Assembly: GCA_024640955.1 (NCBI GenBank)
Contig: JAHEDZ010000003.1
Coordinates: 3,419-43,765, forward strand
Origin: Oceanospirillaceae bacterium
Lineage (GTDB): Bacteria > Pseudomonadota > Gammaproteobacteria > Pseudomonadales > Balneatricaceae
DNA: 40,347 nucleotides
Direction: 5' to 3'
The translations under genes were made by a program, and so were the position numbers. Every line of letters begins with the position of its first letter. The first letter of the stretch is position 1. Shown in pieces: positions 16,866-26,285 of the stretch. Below the pieces are notes generated by a model, which saw nothing but the letters and a program-made list of their open reading frames with translations, did not search any database and had not been told where the DNA came from.

Positions 16866-19316
16866 ATGGTGCGCAAACTCGCGCTAAGTCTTGCGGTTGC
16901 TTCGGCAATTGCAGCAGGACAGGCAAATGCACTGGGTCTCGGCGAGATCCGTGTAAACTCAGCACTTAACGAGCCGCTTGACGCCGATATCCGGCTGGTT
17001 CAGGTTCGAGACCTCTTAGCGCAACAAATTTTGCCGCGCATGGCAGATATCGATGAGTTCTCGCTTGCCGGGCTAACGAAATCTCGCTTTCTCACTGACG
17101 TTAAGTTTCAGGTCAAAGTGGCACCAGACGGCAGTGGTTCCATTCACGTTACCTCCTCGGTTCCGGTGCAGGAGCCCTTCCTCAGTTTTCTAATGGAAGT
17201 AAACTGGCCTCAGGGGCGTCTCGTACGCGAGTACACGCTTCTTTTGGACCCGCCGGTGTTCGATCCTGCTCCGGTAACCACTGCGATAAACGCACCAGCT
17301 GCAACCACGCCTGCGGCACCCGCTGGGCAGCCTGCTGCTGCTACCGCGCAACGGTCGAATATACAAATCAATGTGGATGGCGGCGAAATTTTCGTCAAAA
17401 GCAACGATACCCTTTATGTTTTGGCCAAGAACAGTCGCAGTGCATCGGATATCAGCATCGAGCAGATGATGGTGGCGATGCAGCGTAAAAACCCTGAGCT
17501 TTTCCCAACCTCAAATATCAATGTGATGCATGCTGGGAAGGTGATGAAACTGCCAACCGCTGAAGAGGCGCGGGCGCTGACACGTAAACAGGCGATCGCT
17601 GAAGCTGCTCGCCAAACGGCTGAGTGGAAAGCGGGTCGTCGTGCGGCAGCAGCACCTAAGGCGCAGAAAGAGCCTAAAGCCCCGCCCGAACCCGCAGCGG
17701 CTGAAGTGCAGACAGGTGGTGTGGCTGAGGGTGCACCCGATGGTTCAGAGAGCCAGCTTAAAATTGTAACGGCCGATAAGGCGGACGAGAAACCCGCCGA
17801 GATGGATGGGTCTGTCTCAAGTGATGCGTCGGATGATATTGAGGCTGAGGCTGCCGAAGCGGAGGTTGAAGAGGCTGTTGTTGATACAGGTCCGTCCGAA
17901 CGTGAGATGGAGCTGATCCAGCGTAACGAGGATCTGGAAAATCGATTGCTGGTCACGCAGGAGTCGGTGGATAAGGTCTCTCGCGAAAACGCTGAGTTGG
18001 GTGAGAAGCTTGATTCGATTCAAGAGCAACTTGCTGCGATGCAACGTTTGATCGAGCTGAAAGATCAGCAGATGTCGGCCTTGCAGGCTGAGATGCTCAA
18101 GCAGGTTCAGGAGGCTAACAAGCCCAAGCCGAGCCCGGTGGATGAGTTCATCAATATTATGATGGTCAATCCTCTATACCTCGGCGGCGCAGGCGGTGTG
18201 CTGCTGCTTTTGCTAGCACTAGCGGCGTTGACGCGTCGGCGTAAGTCCGTCGATTATGACGATGAGCCTGCGCCTCGCAAACCCAAAAAAGGTAAGAACA
18301 GTAAGCAAGAGGAGTCGCTGGAAGATGAGATTCCTGAATTTGATGAGAGCACTGCGCCCGCGGCTGCTGCGACAGGTATAGTAGCCGGTGCCACGCTCGC
18401 GAATGAGGCGCAGGCGGATCCTGTTGATGAACTCGATGACCTAGATGACCTAGATGATCTGGATTTGGATATGGTTCCGGACCTTGATGACGATCTGTCG
18501 CCTGCTTCTGCTGAGGTTGATGCCTCGGATATGGAGGCGATCGATGAGTCCGAGTTGAGTGGTTCGGAGATCGACTCGGTTCTTGATGATATCCTCGATG
18601 AGGATGTGGCTACTGATGCGACTGAGAAGTCGCAGGAAGCGGATGATCTGGATGCGCTGCCCGACTCTGATGATATCGATACCGACCTCGACGAGCTGCT
18701 GAAGAGGGATCTCGAGGATGACCTGCTGGAAGATGAGTCGGTCGATGAGCTCGATGACGATGAGTTTGAAGGTCTAGAGTTCGCAATCGATGATAGCGTT
18801 GGCGAAGAGGCGGTTACTGAAGAAGTTGGCGATTTGATCGATGAGGAGTTTTTCTCTGAAGAGATCGAACCTGAGTCGGAGCTGGTGGCCGAAGCTGATG
18901 CGGTTGAAGAGGCTGAGCTGATCGATGAACCGATCGAAATGGCAACAGCCGAAATTGACGAGTCAGAACTGCTTGAAGAGCCGGATGCCATTCCGGAAGC
19001 TGATCTCGATGAGCTTAACGCCAATATCGCGCATGATCTGGATATGAGTCTGGAGGATGAGCTAGACGATATGCTGGCTGAAGATGATGGCGATATTGAG
19101 CTAGTGGAAGAGGGTGATGACGAGGATCTTATAGAAGATGACCTTCTTGACTCACTCGATGGTGCTGACGAGGTTGAGACCAAGCTGGATCTGGCTCGGG
19201 CTTACATTGAGATGGACGACACAGAGGGGGCTCGTGATATCCTTAGCGAAATCACACGCGATGGCAATGCTGAGCAGCAGGCCGAAGCTCAGTCTCTGTT
19301 GGATAAGTTGAGTTGA
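16866..19316 (+). CDS. fimV: FimV-like polar hub protein
   Basis: The 816-residue inner-membrane protein has a signal peptide (residues 1-22, cleavage after ANA), the LGLGEIRVNSALNEPLDADI FimV N-domain, a LysM-like peptidoglycan-binding region (about 169-240), a coiled coil (about 340-420) and a transmembrane helix (about 435-457). A long Asp/Glu-rich cytoplasmic tract (about 495-760) leads to a C-terminal TPR-like FimV domain (ETKLDLARAYIEMDDTEGARDIL). In Pseudomonas FimV organises type IV pilus and cAMP signalling at the pole. ATG 16866 is chosen because it places the signal peptide at the N-terminus. Its stop overlaps the truA start by one base. Confidence 0.9.
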   Translation: MVRKLALSLAVASAIAAGQANALGLGEIRVNSALNEPLDADIRLVQVRDLLAQQILPRMADIDEFSLAGLTKSRFLTDVKFQVKVAPDGSGSIHVTSSVPVQEPFLSFLMEVNWPQGRLVREYTLLLDPPVFDPAPVTTAINAPAATTPAAPAGQPAAATAQRSNIQINVDGGEIFVKSNDTLYVLAKNSRSASDISIEQMMVAMQRKNPELFPTSNINVMHAGKVMKLPTAEEARALTRKQAIAEAARQTAEWKAGRRAAAAPKAQKEPKAPPEPAAAEVQTGGVAEGAPDGSESQLKIVTADKADEKPAEMDGSVSSDASDDIEAEAAEAEVEEAVVDTGPSEREMELIQRNEDLENRLLVTQESVDKVSRENAELGEKLDSIQEQLAAMQRLIELKDQQMSALQAEMLKQVQEANKPKPSPVDEFINIMMVNPLYLGGAGGVLLLLLALAALTRRRKSVDYDDEPAPRKPKKGKNSKQEESLEDEIPEFDESTAPAAAATGIVAGATLANEAQADPVDELDDLDDLDDLDLDMVPDLDDDLSPASAEVDASDMEAIDESELSGSEIDSVLDDILDEDVATDATEKSQEADDLDALPDSDDIDTDLDELLKRDLEDDLLEDESVDELDDDEFEGLEFAIDDSVGEEAVTEEVGDLIDEEFFSEEIEPESELVAEADAVEEAELIDEPIEMATAEIDESELLEEPDAIPEADLDELNANIAHDLDMSLEDELDDMLAEDDGDIELVEEGDDEDLIEDDLLDSLDGADEVETKLDLARAYIEMDDTEGARDILSEITRDGNAEQQAEAQSLLDKLS

Positions 19317-20158
19317 TGCAACACACTTCTGAAGATCAAGGGGCGACGCAAGTCGCCCTTTCTCGTTCTACGACCCGTTACGCGCTAGGTATTGAGTACG
19401 CAGGCTACAACTACCATGGCTGGCAGTCCCAGCGCGATGAGGCTGTATCGACTGTTCAAGAGACTTTAGAGGCGGCGCTGTCTCAGATAGCCTGCCATCC
19501 CGTCAGTGTAATCTGTGCCGGTCGCACCGATACCGGCGTCAATGGCTGCTACCAAGTGGTTCATTTTGATGCGCAGGTCGAGCGACCGGATCGTGCTTGG
19601 GTACGAGGTACAAATACAAAATTGCCCGATGATGTTGCGGTGCTCTGGGCGAAACCAGTCCCAGACGAGTTCCACGCGCGCTTTTCAGCAATGGAACGAC
19701 GCTACCGCTACCTGATCTACTCTGCTGAGGTGAAGCCGGCGATTCTTAGTCGTGGTGTTACTTGGACACATAAAGAGCTAAATCTTGAGCATATGCAAGC
19801 TGGGGCTAAGCATCTTGTGGGTGAGCATGACTTCACCTCCTACCGCGCCATCGCCTGCCAAGCAAAAAGTCCTGTGAAAACGGTTAAGTCACTCGAGGTC
19901 CATCAGAAAGGGCAGCTGATCGTTATCGATATCTGCGCGAATGCCTTTCTACACCACATGGTCCGCAATGTCGCAGGAGTTTTGATGAAGATCGGAGCAG
20001 GGGAAGCATCTGTCGATTGGAGTCGCGAGGTTCTTGAAGCTCGGGATCGCAGAGAGGGCGGTGTAACTGCACCCCCCTGGGGGCTCTACTTCGTCGACGT
20101 GAAATATCCCGAAGAGTTTGATCTCCCACCTGGCAACCGAGGGCCTTTCTTCCTCTAA
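19316..20158 (+). CDS. truA: tRNA pseudouridine(38-40) synthase
   Basis: TruA (280 residues) isomerises uridines 38-40 in the anticodon arm of tRNAs. The catalytic Asp72 is in CAGRTDTGVNG, and the C-terminal FLHHMVRNVAGVLMKIG is typical. Downstream of the catalytic Asp the usual GVHGTGQ-like stretch reads GVNGCYQ, a substitution at a conserved position. The start ATG overlaps the fimV stop (TGATG), indicating translational coupling. A TTG one codon earlier is possible. Confidence 0.93.
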   Translation: MQHTSEDQGATQVALSRSTTRYALGIEYAGYNYHGWQSQRDEAVSTVQETLEAALSQIACHPVSVICAGRTDTGVNGCYQVVHFDAQVERPDRAWVRGTNTKLPDDVAVLWAKPVPDEFHARFSAMERRYRYLIYSAEVKPAILSRGVTWTHKELNLEHMQAGAKHLVGEHDFTSYRAIACQAKSPVKTVKSLEVHQKGQLIVIDICANAFLHHMVRNVAGVLMKIGAGEASVDWSREVLEARDRREGGVTAPPWGLYFVDVKYPEEFDLPPGNRGPFFL

Positions 20159-20161
20159 CCA

Positions 20162-20220
20162 GTAGAAGCGAGCAACGCGCGCGACCATACCGCCACATCT
20201 TTATGGGGCTCCTGCAGCGG
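20162..20220. repeat. Degenerate REP-like element between truA and trpF
   Basis: GTAGAAGCGAGCAACGCGCGCGACC (20162-20186) resembles the core of the repeats at 13286 and 30015. An imperfect inverse, GGGGCTCCTGCAGC, follows at about 20205-20218. It begins 3 bases after the truA stop. Confidence 0.5.
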
Positions 20221-20291
20221 GCTTTGAGGCTTTCGTTCGGGGCGCGGCTACGTTAATATAGCGCCTTCATTTTTGCGCTTGAGTAGTTGGT

Positions 20292-20918
20292 TTGAGAACG
20301 CGAGTTAAGATCTGTGGTATCACCCGCATCGAAGACGCCTTAGCGGCAGTTGATGCTGGCGCTGATGCCCTCGGTTTCGTTTTCTATGCCAAGAGCCCTC
20401 GTGCTGTTTCAATCGCAGACGCTGCGACTATCATCTCTCGTCTTCCTGCATTCGTGACCAGCGTGGCGTTGTTTGTGGATGCCGAGCCTGAGTATATCCA
20501 ACAGGTTATCGACCAGACAAAGGTTGATCTGTTGCAATTTCATGGTCGTGAAACGGCTGATGAGTGCGCCCGATACTCTCGGCCGTACTTGAAAGCGCTG
20601 CGAATGAAACCGGATTTAGATCTAAACCAAGAGATGCTCGCGTACGCAAACGCGAGAGGTGTCTTGCTTGATGCCTACACGCCCGGAATACCGGGCGGTA
20701 CTGGCGAGCAATTCGACTGGTCAAGGATTCCAGCTGATCTTGCGTCAGAGATAACTCTGGCAGGTGGTCTGGACAGTAGCAACGTTGCTGCTGCAATCGA
20801 TCAGGTGCGGCCTTACGCTATCGATGTTAGTGGTGGCGTAGAGCAGTCGAAAGGAATCAAGGACGCCCAAAAATTAGAACAATTTATTGCTGAGGTGCAC
20901 CGTGTCAACAACAGCTGA
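20292..20918 (+). CDS. trpF: Phosphoribosylanthranilate isomerase
   Basis: TrpF (208 residues) is a TIM-barrel enzyme converting phosphoribosylanthranilate to CdRP in tryptophan synthesis. Hallmarks are [27 protein letters not shown] with the catalytic Cys8, LLQFHGRE, and [15 protein letters not shown] with the catalytic Asp, then [10 protein letters not shown]. The only start that gives the family N-terminus is TTG at 20292; no ATG or GTG lies nearby. Its 3' end overlaps trpB by 17 bases. Confidence 0.95.
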   Translation: MRTRVKICGITRIEDALAAVDAGADALGFVFYAKSPRAVSIADAATIISRLPAFVTSVALFVDAEPEYIQQVIDQTKVDLLQFHGRETADECARYSRPYLKALRMKPDLDLNQEMLAYANARGVLLDAYTPGIPGGTGEQFDWSRIPADLASEITLAGGLDSSNVAAAIDQVRPYAIDVSGGVEQSKGIKDAQKLEQFIAEVHRVNNS

Positions 20919-22122
20919 ACAGAACAACTCACTCTCCGTTCCAGACGCCAATGGCCATTTCGGTATCCATGGCGGACGCTTTGTTTCTGAAACTCTAATG
21001 GGCGCGCTCGAAGAGCTTGAGGCCCTGTATGAGAGACTAAGCAAGGATCCTGAATTCCAAGCTGAATTCGACAAGGATCTGGCCCACTATGTCGGTCGCC
21101 CTTCGCCGCTTTATCATGCTGAGCGCCTCTCTGCCCATTGTGGCGGCGGGCAAATATGGCTCAAACGCGAAGACCTCAATCACACCGGTGCTCACAAGGT
21201 TAACAACACCATTGGGCAAGCCCTGTTGGCCAAATACATGGGCAAACCGCGTGTTATCGCGGAGACTGGTGCAGGGCAGCACGGCGTTGCATCGGCAACT
21301 GTGGCTGCGCGCTTGGGTCTTGAGTGTAAAGTCTACATGGGTGAAGAGGACGTTCGTCGTCAGGCTCTGAACGTTTATCGTATGCGCCTACTCGGTGCTG
21401 AGGTTATCCCAGTTACTTCGGGTACTCGCACTCTGAAAGATGCGATGAATGAAGCGATGCGCGATTGGGTCACCAACGTTGATAACACTTATTACATCAT
21501 CGGTACAGCTGCCGGTCCGCACCCGTACCCTAAATTGGTACGTGACTTTCAGGCGGTGATTGGTCGTGAGACCAAGCATCAGTCGATGGCGCAGATCGGT
21601 CGTCTTCCAGATGCCGTTGTTGCCTGTGTGGGCGGAGGCTCAAACGCGATTGGTATGTTCTACCCATTCATGGATAACACCGAAACTCGAATGATTGGTG
21701 TAGAGGCGGGTGGTTTTGGTTTGGAGACAGGCCAGCATGCAGCGCCTCTAACTGCTGGTCGTCCTGGCGTACTGCACGGTATGCGTACCTACCTGATGGA
21801 AGATGATGCGGGTCAGATACTGGGTACACACTCAGTCTCTGCTGGTTTGGACTACCCGGGTGTAGGCCCGGAGCACAGCTATTTGAAAGATATTGGTCGC
21901 GCTGAGTATGTAGCGGCGACTGATGATGAAGCGATGGATGCCTTCCGTAAACTGACTCAGATTGAAGGTATTATGCCGGCGCTGGAGTCTGCCCACGCGG
22001 TGGCCTACGCGATGAAGATGGCGAAGGAGATGTCGCCTGATCAAGTGATCGTGGTGAATCTGTCTGGTCGTGGTGATAAAGATATTCATACCGTCGCTCA
22101 GATCGACGGTATCGAGATGTAA
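20902..22122 (+). CDS. trpB: Tryptophan synthase beta chain
   Basis: TrpB (406 residues) condenses indole with serine using pyridoxal phosphate, bound at Lys99 in [25 protein letters not shown] and [14 protein letters not shown] are the substrate and phosphate sites. GTG 20902 is preferred because GAGGTG lies 6-10 bases before it and the protein then starts MSTTAEQ; a TTG at 20887 lacks such a site. The start lies inside trpF, implying coupled translation. trpA follows after 21 bases. Confidence 0.96.
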   Translation: MSTTAEQNNSLSVPDANGHFGIHGGRFVSETLMGALEELEALYERLSKDPEFQAEFDKDLAHYVGRPSPLYHAERLSAHCGGGQIWLKREDLNHTGAHKVNNTIGQALLAKYMGKPRVIAETGAGQHGVASATVAARLGLECKVYMGEEDVRRQALNVYRMRLLGAEVIPVTSGTRTLKDAMNEAMRDWVTNVDNTYYIIGTAAGPHPYPKLVRDFQAVIGRETKHQSMAQIGRLPDAVVACVGGGSNAIGMFYPFMDNTETRMIGVEAGGFGLETGQHAAPLTAGRPGVLHGMRTYLMEDDAGQILGTHSVSAGLDYPGVGPEHSYLKDIGRAEYVAATDDEAMDAFRKLTQIEGIMPALESAHAVAYAMKMAKEMSPDQVIVVNLSGRGDKDIHTVAQIDGIEM

Positions 22123-22143
22123 GTTCTTAGGGAAAAACAACGA

Positions 22144-22950
22144 ATGAATCGTATTGAAGCGCGTTTTAACCAGCTGAAAGCCGATGGCCGAAAAGCGATT
22201 ATCCCCTATGTAACTGCGGGAGATTCCGAGCCGGCTGTCACTGTTCCGCTGATGCACGCGCTAGTTGAGGCGGGCGCCGATGTTATCGAACTTGGTGTGC
22301 CGTTCTCGGATCCAATGGCTGACGGTCCAGTTATCCAGCTCGCTTGTGAGCGCTCATTGGTGCACGGCACCCGCCTGCTAGATGTGCTTGATATGGTGGC
22401 TGAGTTCCGTCAGCAAGATGCCGACACACCGGTTGTACTGATGGGCTACCTCAACCCGGTTGAAGCGATCGGTTACGAAAACTTCGCGCAGCGTGCAAAA
22501 GCCGCTGGTGTTGATGGCGTGCTAACCGTCGATCTTCCACCGGTTGAGTCTGAAGGTTTGATGGCTGCACTCAAAGCCGAGGGTCTGGACATCATCTTCT
22601 TGATCTCACCAACAACCTCTCCTGTGCGCCGTAAGGCGATCTGCGAGCAGGGTTCAGGCTACCTGTACTACGTCTCGGTTAAAGGTGTAACCGGGTCCAA
22701 AGCGCTGAACGTCGATGAGGTTGCGACCTACATCACAGATATGCGTCATGATACGGACTTACCGCTCTGTGTCGGCTTCGGTATACGCGATGGTGAAGCC
22801 GCAGCGGCCGTTTGTCAGGTTGCAGATGGCGCCATTATTGGTAGTGTACTGGTAAATCAGATCGCAGAGCTATCCGATCGTCCGCAGGAGATTCCTGCCG
22901 CAGTAGCCGCGATCATCAAGGATATGCGTACAGCGGTTGATGCCGCGTAA
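22144..22950 (+). CDS. trpA: Tryptophan synthase alpha chain
   Basis: TrpA (268 residues) cleaves indole-3-glycerol phosphate and channels indole to TrpB. The catalytic Glu49 (ELGVPFSDP) and Asp60 (MADGPVIQ) are at the canonical positions, and [13 protein letters not shown] is the phosphate-binding loop. It is placed directly between trpB and accD in an apparent operon. Confidence 0.97.
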   Translation: MNRIEARFNQLKADGRKAIIPYVTAGDSEPAVTVPLMHALVEAGADVIELGVPFSDPMADGPVIQLACERSLVHGTRLLDVLDMVAEFRQQDADTPVVLMGYLNPVEAIGYENFAQRAKAAGVDGVLTVDLPPVESEGLMAALKAEGLDIIFLISPTTSPVRRKAICEQGSGYLYYVSVKGVTGSKALNVDEVATYITDMRHDTDLPLCVGFGIRDGEAAAAVCQVADGAIIGSVLVNQIAELSDRPQEIPAAVAAIIKDMRTAVDAA

Positions 22951-22964
22951 GTTCGGGGATTAAG

Positions 22965-23843
22965 ATGAGTAACTGGTTAGATAAGATCGTACCCAACCTA
23001 GTACGTTCAGAGAAGAAGCGCAACGCAATCCCTGAAGGCTTGTGGGAGAAGTGTCCGAAGTGTGAGTCGGTGCTCTACAGACCTGAGCTTGAGAAAAATC
23101 TGTCGGTCTGTCCTAAGTGTGATCACCATATGCGAATTGGCGCGCGCGCCCGCCTGACGCAATTCCTTGACGAGGGTAGCCTATCTGAGTTGGCAGCAGA
23201 TATTTTGCCCATTGATCGCCTTAAGTTTAAGGATTCTAAAAAGTACAAGGATCGCCTAACTGCGGCGCAGCGTGATACGGGTGAGACCGATGCATTGATC
23301 GCGATGCGCGGCACACTTGAGTCTCAGCCTGTTGTTGCTGTCGCTTTCGAGTTCCGCTTTATGGGTGGCTCTATGGGTACCGTTGTCGGTGAGCGTTTCG
23401 TTCGCGCGGCTGAGGTCGCTCTGGCAGAGCGCCAACCACTGATCTGCTTCTCGGCGTCGGGCGGTGCCCGTATGCAAGAGGCGCTCTTCTCATTGATGCA
23501 GATGGCGCGCACGAGCGCGATTCTCGAGAAAATGCGCAAAGCGGGTGTGCCGTTTATCTCGGTACTGACAGACCCTGTCTACGGCGGTGTATCAGCGTCC
23601 CTGGCAATGCTGGGTGATCTCAACGTTGCAGAGCCTCGGGCTCTGGTCGGTTTTGCGGGTCCGCGTGTTATTGAGCAGACTGTGCGTGAAAAGCTGCCTG
23701 AAGGTTTCCAGCGCTCCGAGTTTCTGCTTGAGCATGGTCAGGTTGATATGATTATCCACCGTAGAGAGATGCGTGAGCGTCTGGCCAAGATGCTACGCCA
23801 GTTGCAGGGTCTGCCAGCTCAGCCTGCGGCAGCTACCGAATAA
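22965..23843 (+). CDS. accD: Acetyl-CoA carboxylase carboxyltransferase subunit beta
   Basis: AccD (292 residues) with AccA transfers the carboxyl group from carboxybiotin to acetyl-CoA, making malonyl-CoA for fatty-acid synthesis. The N-terminal zinc ribbon uses Cys30, Cys33, Cys49 and Cys52 (CPKC and CPKC). The crotonase-fold core has [21 protein letters not shown] and [10 protein letters not shown]. The trpA-accD-folC order is common in Gammaproteobacteria. Confidence 0.97.
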   Translation: MSNWLDKIVPNLVRSEKKRNAIPEGLWEKCPKCESVLYRPELEKNLSVCPKCDHHMRIGARARLTQFLDEGSLSELAADILPIDRLKFKDSKKYKDRLTAAQRDTGETDALIAMRGTLESQPVVAVAFEFRFMGGSMGTVVGERFVRAAEVALAERQPLICFSASGGARMQEALFSLMQMARTSAILEKMRKAGVPFISVLTDPVYGGVSASLAMLGDLNVAEPRALVGFAGPRVIEQTVREKLPEGFQRSEFLLEHGQVDMIIHRREMRERLAKMLRQLQGLPAQPAAATE

Positions 23844-23854
23844 TATCTGTTTCA

Positions 23855-25138
23855 GTGGCAACTCCCGCTTCACTGAACGAGTGGCTCGCCTACATTGAGG
23901 CGGGCCATCCAACCGAGATCGAGCTTGGTCTAGACCGAGTCGCCGCGGTGGCGCAGCGGATGGGTATCGATTTTAGTGGTTCAAAAGTCATAACCGTAGC
24001 AGGAACCAACGGTAAAGGCTCAACAACGACTATGCTCGATAGCATTCTACGGGCCGCTAACTACCGTACTGGCGTCTATACTTCGCCACACTTTCTGTGC
24101 TACAACGAGCGCATTCAATTGCTGGGTGAGCTCGCCTCGGATCAACAGATCTGCAGTGCTTTTTCTTTTATAGAACAATCACGTGGCGATGTTTCGTTAA
24201 CCTATTTCGAGTTTGGAACCTTGGCTGCTCTAGATATTTTTTCTAGGGCACAGCTCGACTATGTGATCCTTGAAGTGGGCTTGGGCGGGCGTTTGGATGC
24301 GGTCAATATCATTGACGCAGACCTAGTCATTCTCACCAGCGTAGCCTTGGATCATACTGATTGGCTCGGTGATACGCTGGAACAGATCGGCTATGAGAAG
24401 GCTGGGGTATTCCGCTCGGGTAAGCCGGCTATCTGCGGACTGACAACGCCGCCTGATTCGGTGCTTGAACATGCTGGAGTCATTGGGGCTGAGCTGCTAC
24501 GCCGAGGTGTCGAATTTGACTGCACTCATCAGGGCCAACAGTGGAGTTGGCATGGCGTTGACGCTTGGGGTGAGGCGCTGAGTTACGACGAGCTGCCGCG
24601 CCCCAATTTACCCTTGATCAACGCCCCGAGTGTGCTTCAGGCGCTCGCGCTAATTGCGCCCAATGTGCGACGCAATGACATTAAGTTGGGTTTAGTAAAC
24701 GCACAGATGATGGGGCGTATGCAGCGCTCCAGTCTTGGTGCAGCCCCCATGGTGCTTGATGTTGCGCACAATGAAGAGGCTTCTCGTTACCTTTCTATGC
24801 GGCTTCAGAATTTGCAAATTGCGGGCAAAATGCATCTCATTTTGGGAATGTTGAAGGATAAGGATCGTGCGGCTGTTATCGATAAGCTTGCCGCACTTGC
24901 GCCTCACTGGCACCTCGTGTCGCTGCAGGGCCCACGAGCATCAAAAGCGACGGAGTTGCAAGAGTTCGTAAATGGAGCGCTGAGCAGTTACGATTCGGTT
25001 AAGGACGCGCTCGAGTCGCTCGAGCCTCAGGTCGGCGCAGATGACTTGGTGGTCGTGTGCGGTTCATTTTTAACGGTTACGGAGGCCCTTGAGTGGCAGA
25101 TGCAACAGGCGAACCAGCCGCCAAGCGATCAGGCTTAA
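23855..25138 (+). CDS. folC: Bifunctional folylpolyglutamate / dihydrofolate synthase
   Basis: FolC (427 residues) adds glutamate to dihydropteroate and to folates with ATP. The P-loop GTNGKGST is at residues 50-57, followed by YTSPHFLCYNERIQL and the LEVGLGGRLDAVNII motif. DVAHNEEASR represents the C-domain DxAHN signature. Translation starts at GTG 23855, 11 bases after accD. Its end overlaps the next gene by 46 bases. Confidence 0.96.
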   Translation: MATPASLNEWLAYIEAGHPTEIELGLDRVAAVAQRMGIDFSGSKVITVAGTNGKGSTTTMLDSILRAANYRTGVYTSPHFLCYNERIQLLGELASDQQICSAFSFIEQSRGDVSLTYFEFGTLAALDIFSRAQLDYVILEVGLGGRLDAVNIIDADLVILTSVALDHTDWLGDTLEQIGYEKAGVFRSGKPAICGLTTPPDSVLEHAGVIGAELLRRGVEFDCTHQGQQWSWHGVDAWGEALSYDELPRPNLPLINAPSVLQALALIAPNVRRNDIKLGLVNAQMMGRMQRSSLGAAPMVLDVAHNEEASRYLSMRLQNLQIAGKMHLILGMLKDKDRAAVIDKLAALAPHWHLVSLQGPRASKATELQEFVNGALSSYDSVKDALESLEPQVGADDLVVVCGSFLTVTEALEWQMQQANQPPSDQA

Positions 25139-25683
25139 AGAAACGCACGGTGGGTGCAATCGCACTGGTGGTGATATCGCTCTCTATCGCGCCGCTGCTA
25201 TTCGATGCTGCCGGGTACAAAGAGCGGCAACTGACCAACCGTATCCCACCTGCGCCCAAGCCGTTTGCTCCGCTAGAACCGCAGGCAGCAAGCTCAGAGC
25301 AGGAGACGGCCGTAATAGATATTAAACCGGCAGAACCGGCAGAACCAGTGAAGTTAGAGCCTCTGCCCGAAGAGATCCGAAAAGAGGTGGCTCAGGTTTC
25401 TCCGGGTCCTTCACCTGCCCAGGATACTCCGCGACTCGATCAGGATGGTCTACCGGTTGCTTGGGGTCTGCAGTTAGCAAGCTTCAAAGATGAGCGTAAT
25501 GCGCGGGCGCTGCAGACGGATCTTCTAAAGGCTGGGTACAAAGTTTACATCCGTCGTAGCGATACTTTGGTGCGCGTCTACATTGGGCCAGAGATGCAGC
25601 GCACTCGGCTTGAGACTCTGAAGGAGAGTATCAAGCAGGAGTATGCACTCGATGGGATGATTACTCGATTTACTATTGAATAG
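25093..25683 (+). CDS. SPOR-domain membrane protein, DedD-like
   Basis: The 196-residue protein has a short cytoplasmic start, one transmembrane helix (about residues 18-38), a Pro/Glu-rich linker (about 50-110) and a C-terminal SPOR domain (about 118-196; WGLQLASFKDERNARALQTDLLKAGYKVYI). SPOR domains bind denuded septal peptidoglycan, and DedD assists cell constriction. The location folC-dedD-cvpA-purF matches E. coli, which supports the call. The GTG start lies inside folC. Confidence 0.85.
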   Translation: MADATGEPAAKRSGLKKRTVGAIALVVISLSIAPLLFDAAGYKERQLTNRIPPAPKPFAPLEPQAASSEQETAVIDIKPAEPAEPVKLEPLPEEIRKEVAQVSPGPSPAQDTPRLDQDGLPVAWGLQLASFKDERNARALQTDLLKAGYKVYIRRSDTLVRVYIGPEMQRTRLETLKESIKQEYALDGMITRFTIE

Positions 25684-25752
25684 TAAGCGAATAGTTGGGG
25701 TTCGGTACCAGGCTCTGATAAAATATGATCTGACTTCCTCTGAGATACGTTG

Positions 25753-26253
25753 ATGATTTGGACAGATTGGGTGATCGTCGGGATTATCGCCCTGTCAGGC
25801 TTGCTGAGCCTCAAGCGCGGTTTTCTTCGCGAAGCGATGTCGCTCATCACCTGGGTAGTGGCGTTTATCCTCGCCCGGCTATTCTCGGGAGTTCTCAGCA
25901 CTCATATGGCCCCCTTCCTACCAGATCCAGTCGCGAGCATGATGGCGGCGTTCGCAACACTTTTTGTGTTGACGCTGTTGTGCGGCTCACTGATTCAGAT
26001 GTTGATCATTGCACTAGTGCGTGCCACCGGACTTTCGGCCACTGATCGCCTTTTAGGTGTTGGCTTTGGAGTAGTGCGGGGCGGCCTTGTAGTGATTGTA
26101 ATGGTTGCGCTACTGCGCATGACTCCAGTTGCGGCCAACGACTGGTGGCAATCCTCATCTCTAATACCGCACTTTGTGCTGTTGGAGGGGTGGACTAAAG
26201 ATATGGCAAAACAGATAGGAGCGGCTATCTGGAGCGCGAGCAGCGCCGGGTAG
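25753..26253 (+). CDS. cvpA: CvpA family membrane protein
   Basis: CvpA (166 residues) is an inner-membrane protein with about four hydrophobic helices. It begins [28 protein letters not shown], which is typical of the family. It is needed for colicin V production in E. coli and is linked to envelope stress tolerance. ATG 25753 is preferred over a TTG one codon before. It stands directly before purF, as in most Gammaproteobacteria. Confidence 0.92.
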   Translation: MIWTDWVIVGIIALSGLLSLKRGFLREAMSLITWVVAFILARLFSGVLSTHMAPFLPDPVASMMAAFATLFVLTLLCGSLIQMLIIALVRATGLSATDRLLGVGFGVVRGGLVVIVMVALLRMTPVAANDWWQSSSLIPHFVLLEGWTKDMAKQIGAAIWSASSAG

Positions 26254-26285
26254 ACGCAACAGCATACTTCTTCGAGGTTAATAGA

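Noticed and set aside
18254-19183. 309-codon open frame on the minus strand, mostly serine
   Set aside because: It is the antisense shadow of the Asp/Glu-rich fimV tract (GAT/GAG codons read backwards as ATC/CTC and TCA/TCG); no ribosome site or family resemblance.
25578-25901. 107-codon minus-strand frame spanning the dedD-cvpA gap
   Set aside because: Covers parts of two supported genes in antisense and has no recognisable domain.
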